A stretch of 64,000 nucleotides of DNA from Serratia sp. M24T3. Its GTDB lineage: Bacteria > Pseudomonadota > Gammaproteobacteria > Enterobacterales > Enterobacteriaceae. The position numbers and the translations under genes are program-made. The stretch spans positions 62,001 to 126,000 of the forward strand of contig NZ_AJHJ01000002.1 in NCBI RefSeq assembly GCF_000257645.1. Direction: 5' to 3'. The notes under the pieces are model-generated. The model was not told the DNA's origin. It did not search any database and saw only the letters and a program-made list of their open reading frames with translations. Below, piece by piece: positions 1-9,604 of this stretch (the stretch's first letter is position 1; each line of letters starts with the position of its first letter).

Positions 1-1
1 C

Positions 2-1487
<1,486 letters not shown>

Positions 1488-1502
1488 TAACTCTTTCTAC
1501 GC

Positions 1503-1535
1503 CCTCCTCCGCCACCCTCTGGCGGAGGAGGTTTC
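1503..1535 (+). terminator. Rho-independent terminator after the porin
   Basis: A perfect 11-bp stem (CCTCCTCCGCC at 1503-1513 with GGCGGAGGAGG at 1521-1531) encloses a 7-base loop and is followed by TTT. It lies 16 bases after the porin stop and closes the GH1-porin operon. Confidence 0.85.
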
Positions 1536-1629
1536 CCCTATCCGCGCCAAAAAGTAAATCACCCCTGATGATAATTTTGCAAGTTTCGAGCAAATCCTGA
1601 TTTATGAACTAAGATTTTGCTGAGTTAAC

Positions 1630-1645
1630 TGTGCTCTGCATCACA
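1630..1645 (+). promoter_or_regulatory. Putative CRP (cAMP receptor protein) site
   Basis: TGTGC-TCTGCA-TCACA matches the CRP consensus TGTGA-N6-TCACA at nine of ten conserved positions. It sits 95 bases upstream of the sugar porter start, where catabolite control would be expected. I could not assign a -10 box at standard class I or II spacing with confidence, so the site is likely but the promoter is undefined. Confidence 0.55.
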
Positions 1646-1739
1646 TTAACCATAATAAGACTTTTTTGCTTAACGTCACTTTCTGACCTGCCAAGCTTTT
1701 TGGCAACGTTCTCATTGAATCATTTTAGGGGCAATACTC

Positions 1740-3188
1740 ATGGCTGCTACGCCAGACACCTCTGCGGAAAATCAACAACCGCATACGCCGGATACCATCA
1801 AGCAACGACTTTTTCTGATTGTGCTGGTCGCTACCATGGGCGCACTGGCCTTTGGATACGACACCGGCATCATCTCCGGCGCTTTACCTTTTATGACCTT
1901 ACCCGCCGCTCAAGGTGGGCTTGGCCTGAGTCCGTTTACCCAAGGACTGGTTTCTTCATCGCTGATTTTTGGCGCAGCTTTGGGAGCATTTTTAAGCGGC
2001 TATTTCTCTGACCGTTTTGGACGCCGTATCACCCTGCGCAGCCTGGCGGTACTGTTTGTTTTAGGCTCACTGGGCACGGCCATCGCACCTGATGTCAATA
2101 TCATGATTGCCATGCGCTTTCTTCTGGGCATCGCGGTGGGGGGTGGTTCATCCACCGTGCCGGTGTTTATCGCGGAAATTGCCGGCCCGAAACGCCGCGC
2201 CCCATTGGTCAGCCGCAATGAACTGATGATTGTTTCTGGGCAATTGATTGCCTATGTCACCAGCACCTTAATGAGCTATTTGCTGCATGACGAACATCTC
2301 TGGCGCTATATGCTGTCAATCGCCATGGTGCCGGGCGTACTGCTGTTTATTGGCACTTTCTTTGTTCCGGCATCGCCGCACTGGCTGGTCGCCGAAGGTC
2401 GTTTTAAAGAAGCTAAAAGAATACTCAAGCATCTACGTGAAACGCCAAAAGAAGTGCGCAAAGAACTGGCCGAGATGAAGCGGCAGTCGGCAGAGGCCGA
2501 TAAAGGGCCTTCCGTCAGCGAGTTAATCCGTGAAAAGTGGGTGATTCGACTGCTGCTGCTGGGTGCCGGGCTGGGCTTTGTGCTGCAATTTACCGGCGTT
2601 AACGCCTTTATGTATTACACCCCGATTATTTTAAAAACTACCGGCCTGGGCACTAACGCCTCGATTGCAGCCACTATTGGTAATGGAATTGTGTCGGTGC
2701 TGGCTGCGCTCTGCGCGTTGTGGGGAGTGAGTCGTTTTGGCCGCCGCCAATTGCTGATTGTCGGATTACTGGTAGTGATTGCGGCACAGGTCTGTCTCGG
2801 ATTGATAATGACCTTGTTACCGCAAAATATGACCCAAAGCTATCTTGCGCTGGCCTGTATTTTGGTATTTTTATTCTTCATGCAGATGTTTATTGCACCA
2901 GTTTACTGGTTGCTAATGTCGGAGCTGTTCCCGATGAAACTGCGCGGCGTGCTCACCGGCGCTGCCGTGGCATTTCAATGGATCTGCAACGCTATCGTGG
3001 CTTTTGCATTCCCGCTGGTGCTTAGCGTGGCGGGCAATGAGACCTTCTTTATCTTCGCCGTGATAAACGTAGGTTCGCTGGTATTTGTCATGATGCTGCT
3101 GCCGGAAACGCGAGGCAAAACGCTTGAAGAGATTGAAATCCATATGCGCGATAAATACGGCGAGCTAGATGCCGAAAGTGCGAGCTGA
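1740..3188 (+). CDS. MFS sugar porter (XylE/GalP-like)
   Basis: A 482-residue inner-membrane transporter of the sugar porter family, which imports sugars with protons. Family landmarks appear in order: FGYDTGIISGALPF in helix 1, a DRFGRRITL loop between helices 2 and 3, a PASPHWLV variant of the PESPRWL signature before the central loop, FTGVNAFMYYTP in helix 7, GRRQLL, and PETRGKTLEEIE at the end of helix 12. The ATG at 1740 follows AGGGGC at a suitable distance. A CRP-like site lies upstream and a terminator separates it from the porin, so it has its own promoter. Whether the sugar is galactose, xylose, arabinose or glucose cannot be told. Confidence 0.9.
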   Translation: MAATPDTSAENQQPHTPDTIKQRLFLIVLVATMGALAFGYDTGIISGALPFMTLPAAQGGLGLSPFTQGLVSSSLIFGAALGAFLSGYFSDRFGRRITLRSLAVLFVLGSLGTAIAPDVNIMIAMRFLLGIAVGGGSSTVPVFIAEIAGPKRRAPLVSRNELMIVSGQLIAYVTSTLMSYLLHDEHLWRYMLSIAMVPGVLLFIGTFFVPASPHWLVAEGRFKEAKRILKHLRETPKEVRKELAEMKRQSAEADKGPSVSELIREKWVIRLLLLGAGLGFVLQFTGVNAFMYYTPIILKTTGLGTNASIAATIGNGIVSVLAALCALWGVSRFGRRQLLIVGLLVVIAAQVCLGLIMTLLPQNMTQSYLALACILVFLFFMQMFIAPVYWLLMSELFPMKLRGVLTGAAVAFQWICNAIVAFAFPLVLSVAGNETFFIFAVINVGSLVFVMMLLPETRGKTLEEIEIHMRDKYGELDAESAS

Positions 3189-3244
3189 GATCCAAATTAA
3201 TGATGCAACCTTAATGATCAGATTTAATTATCTGGTCTGAATTA

Positions 3245-3270
3245 GCTGCTTCCTCAATGAGGGAGGCAGC
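3245..3270 (+). terminator. Weak hairpin after the sugar porter
   Basis: GCTGC...GCAGC with an inner CCTC/GAGG forms an imperfect stem 56 bases after the porter stop. There is no T-run, so it may only be a 3' stabilising hairpin. Confidence 0.3.
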
Positions 3271-3314
3271 CAACTTGTTATAGAATATCTTAGCGTGTGT
3301 TTATCTAGAAAGGG

Positions 3315-3338
3315 CCTTCTGAAAAAGATCACAGAAGG
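3315..3338 (-). terminator. Possible terminator of the TetR gene
   Basis: A 7-bp stem (CCTTCTG with CAGAAGG) with a 10-base loop lies 13 bases past the tetR-type stop. On the minus strand it is followed by CCCTTTC, which is only weakly T-rich. Confidence 0.4.
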
Positions 3339-3350
3339 TAAACCAGCGGA

Positions 3351-3983
3351 TTAAGCCTGGGTCGCGACTTGAGCCACCGCTCCATAAAGAAACAGCTGCA
3401 CGCCCCGCGCGACAATATTTTTAACCTGCGCTACCGACCAGGGTACGGGTTCGCGCTCTAACAGCCTGCTATCAACTTCAGCTTTCAATAAAGCGGTAAA
3501 TTGCAAAGCCCTTATCGTTGAATCCCCTTGCGCCAATTCCCCTTTGTGCATTGCGAGTGACATTAACTCGGCGAGTTTCGCGATGCTTTCCTGCGGACCG
3601 GCGGCGCGAAAAAGTTCTCCAATATTGGATTTACCCGCCTCTGCCACCACGCATCGATAAATGCGCAGTGCTTGATTATCAGTTAACAGAACCTCCATCA
3701 TTCGCTCACCAAACCGTGTGAGATTTTGTTCAAAAGTCATTACCCCATCGTGATAGCTCGATAATTCAGAAGCTGCCGCGTTAAGAAAGTGAGTGCTGTA
3801 GGTCCTCACCACCATTTCGAAAAGCGCTTCTTTCGAAGCGAAGTAATTGTAAAGCGTAGCTTTTGATCCCCCGACTCTCTTCGCCACTTCGTTCATTGAT
3901 GTTCTCTCGTAACCCATTTCCTGAAACAGGTCGGCGGCGGCATCAATAATGGCTTGTCGACGTTCGTTGGTCAGTGTCCTCAT
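3351..3983 (-). CDS. TetR/AcrR-family transcriptional regulator
   Basis: A 210-residue DNA-binding repressor. The N-terminal helix-turn-helix is clear: RRQAIIDAAADLFQEMGYERTSMNEVAKRVGGSKATLYNYFASKEALF. The rest is the all-helical ligand and dimer domain, like the AefR-type C-terminus. I place the start at the ATG ending at 3983 because GGGAG lies five bases upstream. An ATG four codons earlier (3995) has no such site. It is convergent with the sugar porter, and the next gene upstream is almost 1 kb away, so its target is not obvious. An AT-rich dyad just upstream could be its own operator. Confidence 0.85.
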   Translation of the reverse strand: MRTLTNERRQAIIDAAADLFQEMGYERTSMNEVAKRVGGSKATLYNYFASKEALFEMVVRTYSTHFLNAAASELSSYHDGVMTFEQNLTRFGERMMEVLLTDNQALRIYRCVVAEAGKSNIGELFRAAGPQESIAKLAELMSLAMHKGELAQGDSTIRALQFTALLKAEVDSRLLEREPVPWSVAQVKNIVARGVQLFLYGAVAQVATQA

Positions 3984-4006
3984 CCAGTCTCCCATGACAG
4001 TCGGAT

Positions 4007-4032
4007 GTTATTTATAATCATAAATCGATAAC
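4007..4032. promoter_or_regulatory. Candidate TetR operator (AT-rich dyad)
   Basis: TTTAT-AATC-ATAAA is a perfect inner dyad, flanked by GTTA on the left and TAAC on the right with four extra bases. It is about 24 bases upstream of the regulator start, a usual place for autorepression. Supported by position and symmetry only. Confidence 0.3.
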
Positions 4033-4925
4033 TTAATTGCTGAAAGCACTGTTCGCGACCCCCACACAGATTTGAGTTTTAATCCCTCGGTGTAGAGTTT
4101 GGTCACCCTATGATGATCAGGGCTTTGCAAAACGGTTTAATACTAGACCACTTAACAAAATTTAGTCGAATCAATGGCAAAGAGTACGATCACTCCCGCT
4201 GCAGACATTGAGGTTTGCAATTTACCAGGCTACCCGCCAAGGGGTGGGCTTTTTGGTGGAATTCCACACAACTGAAATTTAGATCTTTTGAATCTGAGCG
4301 TTGCTCATTTTTGACGATATCGAGGTTTAAATCGGCTTGTGATATCAGATTTGGATTAGCTATTTAATGCGGATGAAGGAGTGAATCTTTATAAAAATAA
4401 TTAACGACTATCGGTTTTACCTCAGTAAAAAGCCTACCTATAGTTCTTGATTTTTATAATTGAGATTCAAATAGTAACAACCAAACTGAGAGGGGGAGAT
4501 TCTTATAAAAGATCAAGGGATTAGTTAGATTTAAACGATTTTGGGGTTAAAAAAAGAATATCCTTTAAATTTAATTAGATAGGAAACTTAACATTACAAG
4601 ATGTTTTGCATTGTTTTAATCCAAAAATCAAAACAATAAAACCAGGCCACCTGACATATAAACACCTGATTAATATTCAAAAAAAACCATAACAAGGGTT
4701 GTTATGTATATCAATAAACTGTAAACATAGAGTTGAGACAGTACAAACTCCCTACTTATTTGACAACACAAAGTGTTTCATAGATCTTTTTATAAGAAGC
4801 CACCCTATTAGTAACTCGTAGCAAGAACTGCTGATTTTCGCTTTAACCGTAATCTTTGCCTTACCTGTAATCAATCTAAATCACCTTCGTACAGCACTCT
4901 TAAATAACTTAAAAAATGGTGAATA
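4033..4925. other. AT-rich intergenic stretch, no convincing gene
   Basis: About 890 bases with strong AT bias, clearly different from the DNA to the left. I see no supported protein gene, tRNA or insertion sequence. The only distinct items are an orphan terminator at 4233-4254 and a 33-codon open frame from ATG 4174 that runs through it. The AT richness continues into the nuclease gene, suggesting one acquired segment. Confidence 0.5.
4233..4254 (+). terminator. Orphan Rho-independent terminator
   Basis: CCCGCC-AAGG-GGTGGG forms a tight stem with a 4-base loop, followed by C and five T. No gene ends just upstream on this strand, so it may end a small RNA or be the relic of a lost gene. Confidence 0.55.
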
Positions 4926-6014
4926 ATGGAAATCTTAGAAAAGTTAAACTCACTTTCTGACAAAGTGAAACAGCAATCCTCCTTAATCCAAACCGAAGAA
5001 GCAACAAAAAGCGCATTCGTAATGCCCTTCATTAATCAGATTCTTGGCTATGACGTTTTCGATCCTTTTGAGGTTATTCCAGAGTTTGTTTGCGATGTTG
5101 GAACGAAAAAAGGGGAAAAAATTGACTACGCCATATTAAAAAACAAAGAGATACAAATACTTATTGAGTACAAAAAGATTGGTGAACCCCTTAATGTTAA
5201 TCATGCCTCCCAATTATTTCGTTATTTCCACGTAACAAGTGCAAGGATATCAATTCTCACCAACGGTCAAGTATACAAATTTTTTACTGACCTTGATGCC
5301 CCAAATAAAATGGATGAAAAGCCTTTCCTTGAGTTGGATCTTCTTGATATTGATCATAATGTTGCACCAGAGTTATTAAAATTAACCAAAAGTTCATTTG
5401 ATGTAGAATCCATAGTTAACGCAGCCGGCGAGCTAAAATATGTAAGCCAAATTAAAAAAGTTATCTCATCACAGTTTCAAAATCCTGAGGATGACTTCGT
5501 AAAACTCATCGCATCAAGAGTTTATGACGGAATAATAACTCAAAAGGTCAGAGAACTTTTCTTAACATTAACCAAAAAATCTTTAACTCAATGGTTAAAT
5601 GACCAAGTAAATGAGAGGCTTAAGTCTGCAATTAGCGCTAATGCTCAACTTAATTCCAGTGTTGAGACATCATCTGAAGCTAGTGATGAAAAACAAAACG
5701 TTTTAAAGGAAGAAAGTGGTGTTGAGACTACACCTGAGGAAATTGAGGGTTACCATATTGTGAAGTCAATCATAAGAACAACGGTTCCTCCCGAAAGAGT
5801 GACTTACCGAGATACTAAAAGCTACTTTGGTATTTTGATCGATAATAATAATCGAAAACCGATTTGCCGGCTCCATTTGAATCGCAGCCAAATGTACATT
5901 GGTCTCTTCGACCAAAATAAAATTGAAACACGTCACCCTATAGCTTCACTTGATGAAATATATCTATTTACTGAAAAACTAACCCAAACTGCCACAGGTT
6001 ACGTTGAAGGATAG
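4926..6014 (+). CDS. Orphan HsdR-N-type nuclease (COG4748-like)
   Basis: A 362-residue protein resembling the N-terminal nuclease domain of type I restriction HsdR subunits but without any helicase. The fold signature is visible: an early TEEATKSAFVMPFI motif (residues 23-36), D67 in EKIDYAI, E81-x-K83 in LIEYKK, and Q96-LFR-Y100, matching the QxxxY element of HsdR nucleases. A charged linker (about 225-280) leads to a C-terminal beta-rich domain (about 285-362). It stands alone in AT-rich DNA, with no hsdM or hsdS nearby, and ends in its own terminator. Such stand-alone proteins are widespread and mostly uncharacterised; a defence role is plausible but not shown. Confidence 0.8.
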   Translation: MEILEKLNSLSDKVKQQSSLIQTEEATKSAFVMPFINQILGYDVFDPFEVIPEFVCDVGTKKGEKIDYAILKNKEIQILIEYKKIGEPLNVNHASQLFRYFHVTSARISILTNGQVYKFFTDLDAPNKMDEKPFLELDLLDIDHNVAPELLKLTKSSFDVESIVNAAGELKYVSQIKKVISSQFQNPEDDFVKLIASRVYDGIITQKVRELFLTLTKKSLTQWLNDQVNERLKSAISANAQLNSSVETSSEASDEKQNVLKEESGVETTPEEIEGYHIVKSIIRTTVPPERVTYRDTKSYFGILIDNNNRKPICRLHLNRSQMYIGLFDQNKIETRHPIASLDEIYLFTEKLTQTATGYVEG

Positions 6015-6020
6015 GAAATT

Positions 6021-6043
6021 AAGGCTCCGGACGAAGGAGCCTT
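6021..6043 (+). terminator. Terminator after the nuclease gene
   Basis: A perfect 8-bp stem (AAGGCTCC with GGAGCCTT, 7-base loop) begins six bases after the stop and is followed by ACTTATC. The T content is weak but the position fits. Confidence 0.65.
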
Positions 6044-6075
6044 ACTTATCATGTTAAGCAAGGCAATCCCTGAGA

Positions 6076-6672
6076 CTACCAAACGCGGTAAACTTTTCCG
6101 TTGTCTATTCCCTCAACGCTTCGGCGATAGGCGAGCGCAACACGGTTGGCGGGTACACTTTCGAATCCAGGGAAAAATGATGCATACTTATCGAGAGCCT
6201 CAGTGAGTACACTTGGACTAACTACATTGATTCTCAGACCTTTTAGCTCATTACCGGCTGCTAGAGCAAACCCCTCTATCGCTGCATTTACCGCCGTAGC
6301 ATTGGCTCCGGTCCGGATAGGATGCTGGCTTAATATGCCGGTAGTCAAAGTAAAAGAACCGCCTGGATTCAGAAATTCTTTACCCATCAACACTAAGCGC
6401 ACCTGCCCAAGTAATTTATTCTGCAATCCAAGGTCAAAATGTTCGGCGGTCATAGTGGAGAACTCGCCTTAATAAACACTGCCAGTGGTAGCAATAATGG
6501 CATCGACCTTACCGCTACTTTCGAAAAGTGCTTTCACACTGGCCTCATTGGTTAAATCAACCCGCAGGTCACCGTGGGTTTTGCCAACCCGAATGATCTC
6601 GTGGTCTACCTCAAGGTTTTGAGCCACTGCACGTCCAATAGTGCCGTTAGCGCCAATTATCATAATTTTCAT
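6076..6672 (-). pseudogene. Short-chain dehydrogenase with one in-frame TAA
   Basis: A compact SDR of about 198 residues, of a type with the nucleotide-binding motif GANGTIGRA at residues 8-16, and TTGILS and NATAVNAAIEGFALA in the second half. The start is the ATG ending at 6672, behind a strong AAGGAGAG. The frame is continuous to the stop at 6076 except for a TAA at 6469-6471, between TTGSVY and GEFSTMTAEHF. Homologues usually have an aromatic residue followed by glycine there. The first piece is about 67 residues and cannot be a functional SDR alone. An internal ATG at 6453 lacks a good ribosome site. Probably a recent nonsense pseudogene; a sequencing error is the main alternative. Confidence 0.8.
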
Positions 6673-7292
6673 TTTCTCTCTCCTTACAAAGCCTGATTTA
6701 ATCCTGCCACAATGCAATCAGGATAAAAATAAGCGAAAAATTTAATCATTATTAAATAAAAGGGTCGCGCAGTGTTTGGCTAGCCTTTGCCGTCTGCGCA
6801 ACTGTGGAACAAGCATAAAGCCTGGCGCAGCGGCCTTATACAAAAGCGGCAGTTAAATTAGGTATTTCTCCGTCGGCCTTGAGCCATAGCAAGAGCTCAT
6901 TGGGGGTGAACCCGGTAGCCACTGCATTATCGCCTCTTTCAAAATTCATAAGAAGATTAATAAAGCATTAGAAACTATTTGCGCAGTCGATGAACGCCAT
7001 CCTGCTGCATTACAAACTCGCATTGGTTGTTAATAACCTTAAACCTTACGTTACTCTACTAATTAAGTGGTACTCTACAAAGTGTCACCTAACCTCAAAT
7101 GCGCCGAATTTTGTCGTAAACATCAGCTTTATCCTTAATATTTTGACTGCAATTAAAGATAAATTAAATTTAAAATTAAAACTATACCGAGATGTACAGT
7201 TTTGTTATTTTAACACCGTCACGATATTACTTTTTCTGCCTTTTGCGCTGTTGAAGCAGCGTTTTTTGTTTGAAATTTCATAGGAACTCTAA
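6673..7292. other. AT-rich intergenic stretch, no supported gene
   Basis: Apart from the ribosome site of the damaged SDR at its left edge, I see no gene here. Open frames at 6836-6949 (minus, 37 codons) and 6990-7283 (plus, 97 codons) have no domain resemblance. The plus one is dominated by AT-rich Leu, Ile, Asn and Lys codons. Confidence 0.5.
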
Positions 7293-7748
7293 ATGATTAG
7301 TGAACATTCATCCGTTTCAAGCATTCCCGGGGATGCCTTGACCATTGTGGAAGATGGAGAGAGTCTCGATGGCAAAGTGGCTTTAGTCAGCATGGGCGGC
7401 AGAGGCAGGGGAAGAGAGTTGGCATTGCACTTAGCTTCACGCGGAGCATCAGTGATCATTGCAGACAGCGAATTGGAAAGCGCCGAGCAGACAGCAGAAG
7501 ATATTCGCGCATTAGGCAGTAAAGCCATAGCCGTCGCCGTAGATATTACCGTTAAATCACAAGTAGAAATGCTAGTTAAATACGCTAGTGGGATTTTTGG
7601 TAGCCTTGAATTCCTGGTGAACTGCGCGGGTATTATCTATAACGTTAGCGGACTTATTGGTAGCAAAGAAAATGATTTGGAAAAACTGCTTACCCATAAT
7701 ATCAATGCATCCATGTCTATTAACCACGGTCTAGTATCTGGTTGGTAA
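7293..7748 (+). pseudogene. Truncated short-chain dehydrogenase (N-terminal half)
   Basis: Only 151 residues are left of an SDR that would normally be about 250. The Rossmann half is recognisable: MGGRGRGRELALHLASRGASVIIAD as the dinucleotide-binding turn, DIT at the adenine pocket, and NCAGI in place of NNAG. The frame ends at NHGLVSGW, before the catalytic Ser and YxxxK of the family, and nothing after the stop restores them in any frame. A deletion has probably removed the second half, joining it directly to the terminator shared with the next gene. It starts after a weak AGGA and may still be transcribed, but an active dehydrogenase is very unlikely. Confidence 0.7.
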
Positions 7749-7782
7749 TGAGGTGGCATTAATATGTAACTTTAAGCGGTTT

Positions 7783-7812
7783 AAGCAGTGGCAAATAACA
7801 GCCACTGCTTTA
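7783..7812. terminator. Bidirectional-looking terminator between convergent genes
   Basis: AAGCAGTGGC and GCCACTGCTT form a perfect 10-bp stem around an 8-base loop. It lies between the truncated SDR and the monooxygenase gene that converge here. On the plus strand it is followed by TATAACATTTT. Confidence 0.65.
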
Positions 7813-7875
7813 TAACATTTTCGTAACATTATTTTTGAGGTATTGCTGTTAATACACGAAGTTATTCTACATAGC

Positions 7876-9186
7876 TTAATAGACCAGACTGGTCTTTCTG
7901 ATTGGCGATAACTCCAGATTAGATCTGAAATCGTCCCCCAAATAATCCTCATCAATCAGCTGACGTTTACGCAATTCGGGCAGTAAGCCATTTAACAGCA
8001 GATCTTCCTGATCCGGCTGGCCTAAACCATGCAGTGAAATAACATCCAACACACCGGCTTTAAACCGCTCTTCAATCGCATCGGCCAAAGTCTCTGGTGT
8101 ACCTGCTACGTACCAGTGTCCAGTCTCCTGCGCCTGAATGATAAGCTCACGCAGCGTTAACCCCTGTAAAGCAAAGCGTTTGAAGATATCAGCTCGGCCA
8201 CGACGACGGTTAATCAAGCCAACCTCAGGCAGAAATTTTGCTGGAATGGGTTGGTCGAGAGCAAAATCTCGCAGGTCAATCTCTCCACCCAACATATCTG
8301 CCACTTTTAATCTGCCTTGCTGATAATCGATCCGTTCATGTTTTTCGCGCAGCCTTCGTGAAACATCTGTGGCGCTATCACCGATTACCGAGTGGAATGA
8401 ATTCATGATCAGCGGCTTATTTTCGTGGCGTCCAAAAGCGTTGGCATGCTGGTGAACACGCTCTACAAATGTCAGCGCATCATTTAGCGTTGGCTGAGAG
8501 GTGTAAATAATTTCGGCGTATTTAGCGCCAAGAATAAGCCCCTCATCAGACTGACCAGCCTGGAACTGCACCGGGCGCACTTGCGGTGGCGGCGGTATAT
8601 TAAGTGGGCCCTTTACACGAAAAAAATCACCGATGTGGTCTATCGGATGAAGTTTACGCGGATCAATACTTACAGAACCGCTAGCGGCGCGACGCACCGC
8701 CGCAGGCTCGTTAGCGTCGAACAGTGCATTAATCACCTCAATAAATTCAGTGGCACGGGCATAACGAGTCGCCGGGTCTGGTAGCGTGATATCACCAAAA
8801 TTTTCTTCACCCACGGAAGAAGTCACCGCATTCCAACCGGCACGACCGCCGCTTACATGATCTAACGTGCCTATCAGTCTGGCAAGATTATAAGGATGGT
8901 GATAGGTCGTCGAAACGGTAGCAATCAGGCCAATGTGCGACGTCACCTGACTCAAGGCAGCCAGAGCAACAATCGGATCCTGACTCCCTGTCGAACCCGC
9001 GAGCCCATCCGGGTCAGCTTGCAGCAAATCCGCGGTAAATAGCCCGGTGATTTTTTCTTTTTCAGCGATTTTAGCCAGCGATGCGGCACGGGTAATGCCG
9101 AAATCGGGCTTTGCATCATTAGATGCGTAAATAACGCTCCCTGCCCCAACCAGAGTCTTGAGACGCCTGCGAGTTTGGTTAGTCAA
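7876..9186 (-). CDS. FMN-dependent monooxygenase, NtaA/SnaA/DszA type
   Basis: A 436-residue luciferase-like enzyme that uses reduced FMN and oxygen. The family core is visible: ITGLFTADLL, DPIVALAALSQVTSHIGLIATVSTTYHHPYNLAR near the substrate and flavin site, LDHVSGGRAGWNAVTS, and RYARATEFIEV. Relatives oxidise nitrilotriacetate, dibenzothiophene sulfone or similar compounds. The start is TTG at 9184-9186: AGGAG lies six bases upstream and no ATG fits. It is divergent from the ABC transporter operon and shares its 418-base upstream region, so a common substrate is likely. No flavin reductase is encoded beside it. Substrate unknown; a sulfur compound is my inference. Confidence 0.88.
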   Translation of the reverse strand: MTNQTRRRLKTLVGAGSVIYASNDAKPDFGITRAASLAKIAEKEKITGLFTADLLQADPDGLAGSTGSQDPIVALAALSQVTSHIGLIATVSTTYHHPYNLARLIGTLDHVSGGRAGWNAVTSSVGEENFGDITLPDPATRYARATEFIEVINALFDANEPAAVRRAASGSVSIDPRKLHPIDHIGDFFRVKGPLNIPPPPQVRPVQFQAGQSDEGLILGAKYAEIIYTSQPTLNDALTFVERVHQHANAFGRHENKPLIMNSFHSVIGDSATDVSRRLREKHERIDYQQGRLKVADMLGGEIDLRDFALDQPIPAKFLPEVGLINRRRGRADIFKRFALQGLTLRELIIQAQETGHWYVAGTPETLADAIEERFKAGVLDVISLHGLGQPDQEDLLLNGLLPELRKRQLIDEDYLGDDFRSNLELSPIRKTSLVY

Positions 9187-9329
9187 ACTGAACTCCTTTC
9201 TTTCGATAAATTGCCTTTAAAAGCACTAAAAGTAAGTCTAAAAATAGAGCTCAGGCGTTTTTAAGCTACGAAGAAAAAAGCATTTTGTTTTTACAAAAAA
9301 CCATAAGCGTCATGGGTCACAGTTTCGAT

Positions 9330-9347
9330 GGGGCAAATTTTTGCGCC
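9330..9347. promoter_or_regulatory. Imperfect palindrome in the divergent control region
   Basis: GGGGCAAA and TTTGCGCC are inverted repeats with one mismatch around a 2-base centre. They lie between the monooxygenase and transporter genes, about 144 bases from the monooxygenase start. It could be an operator; no regulator is encoded beside it. Confidence 0.3.
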
Positions 9348-9415
9348 AAACTTGACCGTAAACCATCAGGTAGCAGAGAGGACGTCTGACGAGGCGTTTA
9401 TTTTCATTACTAATC

Positions 9416-9474
9416 AATAAAATGGTCGATTTTAAGCCACTGAAAATCGGCCTGTCAGGCTATGACCATTTATT
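9416..9474. promoter_or_regulatory. Nested inverted repeat, potential multi-branch RNA structure
   Basis: Outer arms AATAAAATGGTC (9416-9427) and GACCATTTATT (9464-9474) pair over 11 bp with one bulged A. Inside them, GATTTT/AAAATC (9428-9433 with 9443-9448) and GCC/GGC within GCCTGTCAGGC (9450-9460) give two side hairpins, so a three-way junction can be drawn. It is about 130 bases before the first transporter gene. No T-run follows. It may be a leader RNA or a protein site. Confidence 0.4.
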
Positions 9475-9514
9475 GCTATCCATAGCTAAATTCATTATTT
9501 CATCTTCCTTTTGA

Positions 9515-9585
9515 TTTGGTTTGTTATGAACCCATGCGCAGCTTTACTCATGCGCCTCAGGGTCATTTTCGTGCTTCAAACCAAA
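9515..9585 (+). promoter_or_regulatory. Long stem-loop just before the transporter operon
   Basis: Three nested stems line up: TTTGGTTTG (9515-9523) with CAAACCAAA (9577-9585), nine bp; ATGAACCC (9526-9533) with GGGTCAT (9560-9566), seven bp with one bulge; and GCGCA (9536-9540) with TGCGC (9551-9555). The ribosome site AGGA at 9594-9597 follows nine bases after the base of the stem. This could be a translational or transcriptional control element. It does not match a riboswitch class I can name. Confidence 0.45.
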
Positions 9586-9604
9586 AATAAAAAAGGAATC
9601 AAGA

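Noticed and set aside
1631-2011. Long plus-strand frame overlapping the sugar porter start
   Set aside because: Out of frame with a clear MFS gene and has no domain features.
6836-6949. 37-codon minus-strand frame reading MNFERGDNAVATGF at its start
   Set aside because: Short, no ribosome site and no family resemblance; may be a relic but cannot be supported.
6990-7283. 97-codon open frame on the plus strand
   Set aside because: AT-driven composition, no domain, no good ribosome site, and it runs into the start region of the truncated SDR.
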